From the NCBI RefSeq assembly GCF_003589595.1, contig NW_020654080.1:3936493-4000492 (forward strand): DNA of 64,000 bases, written 5' to 3'. The stretch comes from Hyposmocoma kahamanoa. Its lineage: Eukaryota; Arthropoda; Insecta; Lepidoptera; Cosmopterigidae. The notes under the pieces were generated by a model, which saw only the letters and a program-made list of their open reading frames with translations, did no database searches and was not told the origin of the DNA. Positions within the stretch are counted from its first letter, which is position 1; the number at the start of each line of letters is the position of its first letter. Shown piece after piece: positions 59,213 through 64,000 of this stretch. Both the position numbers and the translations under genes were made by a program.

Positions 59213-59668
59213 AATAATCTCAGTACAGAGTACTAAAAAAACCGACCTCAAAAGTACGTGGAGCTTTATTGAAATATCAATATGAAAATATCCCCTAGTT
59301 CGCCACTATACAGGACTTGACACAGGTGATAATAAAAATCTGTTTTCACTACTCAAAGTATATTGAGAGAGAAAAACGCCTTCAATTGGAGAATAGTAAA
59401 ACCAACCATTAAAATAATTGCTCCTTAAGTAAAATTTAGGCGCTATTTATAAAAATGAATGTTCATGTGTGAGCAGCCACTCTTAGAGGTGGATGATTTT
59501 CTTCAAAATGAAATGGGACCACTATGGAGGTACCCTCTTTCTAACAAAAAAAGAATCATGAAAATCGGTTCACAAATACCGGAGTTATCGCGTAACACAC
59601 ATACAAAAAAAAAAGAAAAACATACAGTCGAATTGAGAACCTCCTCCTTTTTTGAAGTCGGTTAAAAA
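59213..59668. mobile_element. MITE-F copy, long form
   Basis: Left AGTACTAAAAAAACCGACC, right CTTTTTTGAAGTCGGTTAAA. About 85-90% like 39085-39530 by eye over its length, including the extra internal segment. Confidence 0.85.
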
Positions 59669-60013
59669 TGCAGTCGAATTGCGAGTTGCTTATTTTTAAA
59701 CATAATTCTGACAACATATTATGCTTAACGAACCGTACCTAAAATAACTAAAAAGTGCACAATATTGAAAATAAAACATCAGCAAATACGTCGCAATAGC
59801 GGCCAGTGTTACAGTTAAATTTGGAAATACTCAAAAAACATAACTATGTTGCTAAAGTTATGTCTGCTTACTGCATATGTTGTTACAGACGGTACAAGCT
59901 TGTGATGCTGGTTATGAAAGACAGATTATTTTATGTAGGAAAACAAAGAGAATTGATATTTATGACAGATTAGGAAAAGTTAAGAACAAGGACACAAGAA
60001 TAAAAGTAAAAAG

Positions 60014-60598
60014 CATGTGACGGAACGAACAAGTCTTGCGCCTGGTGGTAAGCGACACCCCTGTCTATAAACAGTTACAGTGTCACTTAAAAAGAAGACC
60101 TGAGGGGCATTGCCACTGCGCACGTCAATTTGTGTCGTTTCTACACACGAACTGTGTATACTGCCTTGGCGCCAAGAAAAAATCTTGTCTACCCCCGACA
60201 CGACGTGCTCTGCCGCTACTGTATGGAGCGGGGTGAGGTACATTGTCAGTTGTTGCTTAGTAGTCAACATATTTCTGCCCACAGTCGGCGGTAAAACGAC
60301 AGCTACCTGGAAGACTACACATGTCTGTCCGAAAGCATTCGTATCGTGTACATACATACTCATAATTTTCTCGTCTGCAACCGACTTGACATGTTTTCGT
60401 GGCGAGTTCCGACAAAGTTCTTGTCGTGCACAAGACCATCTTTTCTGTAGCAGACACGTCGAATTTTTTAGCGTAATTTCTGTAATTTCACCAACACCCT
60501 TAAGTTAAAACCGGGACGGTTAATTATCGCTTGGCGGCAGAAATAGTTAAGGTCTAATTTCCCTGGACGAACTCTCTAGGAGTTCTATTGCTACTGTG
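60014..60598 (-). mobile_element. Rep-B copy split by about 350 bp of unrelated sequence
   Basis: 60014-60127 matches the 3' half (GTGACGGAACGAACAAGTCT…GAGGGGCATTGCCACTGC). 60480-60598 matches the 5' half (TGTAATTTCACCAACACCC…GGAGTTCTATTGCTAC). The piece between replaces about 33 family bases. Open frames of 127 aa (minus) and 132 aa (plus) cross it on opposite strands and resemble nothing I know. Confidence 0.8.
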
Positions 60599-61569
60599 AT
60601 AGGCACAGTCATGCCGCCACATTTTGGAAGCAATCATCTCCCACTGAGCTACTACCGCTACCTACAGAACAAATCGCTTAAGTACCTTTAAAATATTTCC
60701 CAAACGTTGTTCAATTAAGTTAAGAAGTAACTTTTTTATACACCATAATAGTTAAATTAAATGACCCTTCCACTCATGTTCAAGAACAACTTTTACAATC
60801 TTTAATAATAGTTATATCGTATGAAAGAATTCCAATAATTGGCAGTAATAACAGATACCAGTTTTTTTTTTTTTCAAGTAAATGTCAAACCGCGGTTACG
60901 TTACCCAGTGGTCAAAGGTACGTGGAAAATAAAAAAAATATAATTAGTGTTGTAACCAATGGTATATTCGGCTTCCGGCCAAATACCGAATATTCGGTCA
61001 AACTATTAGGCCTTATTAAAACAAGTCGCCGGGGATAGTGTAATTACGAGTACTTGTATTTGATTATGAGTCTATATTTCAGTAATTTAGTAGCCAAATC
61101 CGCGTAAATGTCGTGGCAACCAAATTAGCGTTATTTACGGGAATCTATTATTATCAATCCGTAGACAACATAAATTAATGCTTACTGTGCCATTGAAACA
61201 ACAAAGTTATAACGTTCAATCCCTCTCCTGTGAAATTGGTTTGGTGCAGATACGCGCATTTTACCAATACCACATACGCGGATTTGCACTATCCCCGACG
61301 ACGTACACAAATAATGCCAAAACTCCACATGGAACATATATAAATGAATGAAACCAAAAAAGTATTTTCATTTTCAAGTTTATAATATAAATTTATGACT
61401 TAATGAAGAAAGTAATTGTTTATCTCACTTCAGTTTGTCAAATTTAAATTTATTTATTAAGTATTTGGTTGATTTTGTTAGCGTTTATTTACTCATTAAT
61501 AATCTCCATAATGGTGTTTTCATTTAATTCGTTACAGTTTCTTGATCTCTAAGAAGAATAATTTTAATG
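60599..61569. other. Unassigned AT-rich stretch
   Basis: ACAAGTCGCCGGGGATAGTG (61021) and CACTATCCCCGACGACGTAC (61287) are inverted to each other, about 265 bp apart. They could be ends of an old element, but no target duplication was found. Confidence 0.35.
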
Positions 61570-61577
61570 GTGACAGG

Positions 61578-61805
61578 CATTGACTTACAATTATATGGAC
61601 GTCGGGTCCGCGCTAAAAAGTGTCCGCACTTGTAAGGCGCTAAAATCGTATACAGAGCGCCAAACTCCGCTTTAGTCTTCATTTTTTCTACTGACAGCGC
61701 GATACTGCGATGACATTACAATTTAAATTTCGAATAGGTTGACTTGGGACATTTTTTTCGTGGTTTTTGTATTAGACCCGTCGTCCATTTATTTGTAAGT
61801 CAATG
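61578..61805. mobile_element. MITE-D copy 2, hAT-like, 228 bp
   Basis: Same ends and inner sequence as 46844-47129 but about 58 bp shorter in the middle. Flanked by a different perfect 8-bp duplication GTGACAGG (61570-61577 and 61806-61813), so the two copies inserted independently. Confidence 0.93.
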
Positions 61806-62075
61806 GTGACAGGTAAAGGATCTTAAAGTCAATATTTTGGAATTTAGACATTTGTGTAAACATTGGTTTAGAATGAAAAAGATCACGCAATGGTGAAAGA
61901 CGTTAAGTCCTGTCGTCTTTTACTTTTTATTTAATAAATATTTTGTTTGACCTTTTGACCATTTTAAATGCCTGAACCAAAGGATTGCAGCTTTTGACTA
62001 ACTTTTCTATTTAGACAATTTTTTTCAGGACAAGGTATTTTTGGTACAGCACTAAACGTTTCAAGCTGCAGTTTT

Positions 62076-62132
62076 TTTCTATAATGATATCAATCAACGG
62101 GACGAACAAGTGCGCCTGGTGATAAGCGACAC
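62076..62132 (-). mobile_element. Rep-B 3'-end fragment
   Basis: T run, ATCAACGGGACGAACAAG, GGTGATAAGCGACACG. The right edge meets an 18-bp perfect palindrome. Confidence 0.8.
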
Positions 62133-62172
62133 GATTATATATTATTGCACTTATGTGCAATAATATATAATC
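62133..62172. repeat. Perfect 18-bp hairpin with 4-base loop
   Basis: GATTATATATTATTGCAC and GTGCAATAATATATAATC are exact inverses around TTAT. No T run follows, so it is not a terminator. Confidence 0.85.
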
Positions 62173-62631
62173 TTTTAAATTATACGACGATTATTGGATA
62201 ATTGAAAGCTTTCAAGATTGTGCAATCTTATGTAGAGCTTGTACATAGTTAAATGTAAAGACGTATAAATTGACGCCCCCGAATAAACGTGCGAAAGTAT
62301 TTACACATTTTTTTTATCAGTCATGTTCCAAATTTTTTTCATGCAAAAAGAAAATCGTCATTCAAATTCAAATTCTTTATTGCGTATCATGTTGTATATT
62401 TGTATTTATTAAAATGCTGTTATGAACCAAACATGGAGCCTGCAATGGTAAAAATGAATGTTATTTACATGCAAAAAATAAATAAAATTGGTCCATATTA
62501 AATTGAATTACAAAATAATTAAATACAATAAAATTAGGCAAGGTAAACGTATTAAATAAGTTATAAAATAAAAAATTAAATTTAACTACGCATATTATTA
62601 TGAAAATTTATGAATTGATGAATTTGAATTG

Positions 62632-62838
62632 ATCATCAATCCATTTGTAAGTCCCACTGCTGGGTATGGCTCTTCTCAGGCAGGGACTTAGGCCATAGTC
62701 CGCCACGCTGGCCCATTGCGGGCTTGGAACTTCTCGTTTTTCAAAAATTCCGAGTAACTCGGAAATGCGGGCCCGGTTTCAAACCACGGCCTCTGCTGCA
62801 GCAGGAGGTTGGTGAAATCATTAGGCTACCATGACTTA
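62632..62838 (-). mobile_element. SINE-C copy, reverse, complete head
   Basis: Read in reverse: CATGGTAGCCTAATGATTTC (A-box-like), GCCGTGGTTTGAAACCGG (B-box-like), body, then GCCAGCGTGGCGGACTATGG and CAGCAGTGGGACTTACAAAT with GATTGATGATC at the end. Confidence 0.82.
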
Positions 62839-63133
62839 AAAAAGAATCCATTTTGATTTAACTCAAATCTGTTTTTTTAAGGAAATGTAAATGGAAATTA
62901 CGCGCAGATAAAATAATTCAACGCTAAAAAATTTAAAATTTCTTTCACGACGTTGAAAGACAGGTTAATTTATTTTCGTTGTATATTTTTTTTCGAAATA
63001 AATCCATCATGTGCTGAGTCATTGAAGTTTTTACTCCTTTTGCTTTTCCTGTAAAATTGGTATTTTGATGATACCCGCCAATTCGGTGAGACAGTCGAAA
63101 TTACTTCGACTTTGAATTGCATTAATATTGACA

Positions 63134-63285
63134 TCCATGGACACACACATAGACAATAACAAATTACACCCAAACTCAAGAGAGAAATAAATGTAGGCCA
63201 TACAAATATTTCTCTCGGCCCGGGAATGGAACCCGGGACCTCTGCGTGGCAGTCCAGCATGGTAACCGTTCGGCCACAGAGGCAG
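63134..63285 (-). mobile_element. SINE-A copy 10, lacking its tail
   Basis: Begins inside the body at CCATGGACACACACATAG and continues to the head (CCGTTCGGCCACAGAGGCAG). About 60 bases of the 3' part are absent. Confidence 0.88.
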
Positions 63286-63702
63286 ACTTATATTGACACA
63301 TTATTCTAAAGTAACAAGAAAGATCTACTTGTTCATAATTTGCTAATAATTTACTTACTGAATGAATATATACTTATTTACTAAATACAAAATCGACATG
63401 GGTATGGGTGAATACCTATGTAAGTCCTAGGTGAGTTACTTACTACTCATTAAATATTCTAGATCTTGAGTCAAAAATATCCAAACTGGTGTTTTTCACA
63501 GATATTTCGTTCTAAAGTCGATATATTCTTATTAGGGGATTATTAAAATTCATTTATTCACATCAGAAAACATAGTCCATAATAATACTAATACATAGAA
63601 TTACATCACATTATTAATTGTATTACATATTGGTTACATTAATTATAACTGAAGTTACATAAGTGAAATTTTTAACAATCTTAAAAAAAAATTAATTCAA
63701 GA

Positions 63703-63773
63703 TATTAAAATTAAAAATTAAATTAAAAAATTAAAAATTAAATAAAATTAAAAATTAAAATTAAATTAAATTA
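63703..63773. repeat. (AAATT)n low-complexity tract
   Basis: Repeated AAATTAAAAATT and AAATTAAATT units. Confidence 0.85.
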
Positions 63774-63863
63774 CAGCTAAATAAATTCATGGGGTACATT
63801 ATAGTGGCACCTCTTGTTTAAGTGTACTATACTGCAGTGGTTTACGTAATAAGGCCTACCCAC

Positions 63864-64000
63864 TTTTTTTATAATATCGAGTGACGGGACGGACAAGTCG
63901 TGCGCCTGATATAAACTACATGCCTGTCCGTAACAGTTGCAGTGCCACTCAGGGCTTTAAATCGCAAAGATTGAGGGGCACTGCCACTGCGCCCGTCACC
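63864..64000 (-). mobile_element. Rep-B copy cut by the window end
   Basis: T run, ATCGAGTGACGGGACGGACA through CCACTGCGCCCGTCACC at the last base, so the 5' half lies outside. Confidence 0.9.

Noticed and set aside
59980..60363. 127-aa minus frame and the opposing 132-aa plus frame
   Set aside because: They overlap each other on opposite strands, cross Rep-B boundaries and resemble no family; kept only as a finding about the insert.
62133..62172. A transcription terminator hairpin
   Set aside because: AT-only stem, no following T run, and intrinsic terminators of that kind are not expected in an insect nuclear genome.

Overview
The window looks like a nuclear scaffold piece from a moth or butterfly (Lepidoptera). 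It is strongly A+T-rich by eye, with no operons, no ribosome-binding-site pattern and no tRNA or rRNA gene I trust. Nearly all recognisable sequence is transposable-element material of lepidopteran type: tRNA-headed SINEs, RTE LINEs with the typical GATGATGAT-type tails, jockey/CR1-like LINE C-termini, a cecropia/Hsmar1-like mariner, hAT-type MITEs, and a short CCTAA-like (insect telomere motif) patch. I find no host protein-coding gene or exon that I can defend. The window is probably intergenic or lies inside a very large intron.

The only long, intact, recognisable gene is a mariner transposase on the minus strand (51438-52562), inside an element with matching terminal inverted repeats and TA flanks (about 51363-52688). 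A 10-N assembly gap sits in its right end. The 35 bases before the gap are repeated exactly after it, so the gap is probably an assembly artefact and the real element about 45 bp shorter.

Repeat families are named by letters used only here. SINE-A: tRNA-headed SINE with a trinucleotide tail, 10 copies, 8 on the minus strand. Rep-B: about 300 bp non-autonomous retroelement with an A tail, about 26 copies. SINE-C: tRNA head joined to an RTE-type LINE tail. MITE-D: hAT-like, two copies, each with a perfect 8-bp target-site duplication. MITE-E: hAT-like with CAGG termini. MITE-F: inverted ends ACCGACYTCAAA. MITE-G: long foldback element. SINE-H and SINE-I: other tRNA-like SINEs. MITE-M: inverted ends of the AGCTTGAGCCGATCAG type. 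LINE remnants (jockey/CR1-like at 22866, 24829, 27085, 47930 and 48711; RTE-like at 26432, 33577, 44280, 46563 and 53145) are 3'-end fragments, as expected from 5'-truncated retrotransposition.

Layout: 1-9 kb is AT-rich with SINE-A, Rep-B, MITE-M and an old hAT MITE. 9-20 kb holds SINE/Rep-B copies, two GC-rich islands (10.73-10.86 and 16.69-17.06 kb) and foldback pieces. 20-31 kb holds a 150-bp tandem repeat and LINE C-termini. 31-47 kb is the densest SINE/MITE area and includes a linked duplication of Rep-B plus an RTE C-terminus. 47-54 kb holds LINE fragments and the mariner. 54-64 kb holds further Rep-B, MITE and SINE copies. The parts relate as parasites and hosts: non-autonomous elements borrow LINE tails (CCTGATGG motif, RTE tail) or transposase ends. 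I saw no sign of a new multi-gene system; the most informative points are the mariner, the MITEs with clean target-site duplications, and the tail sharing between Rep-B and LINEs.
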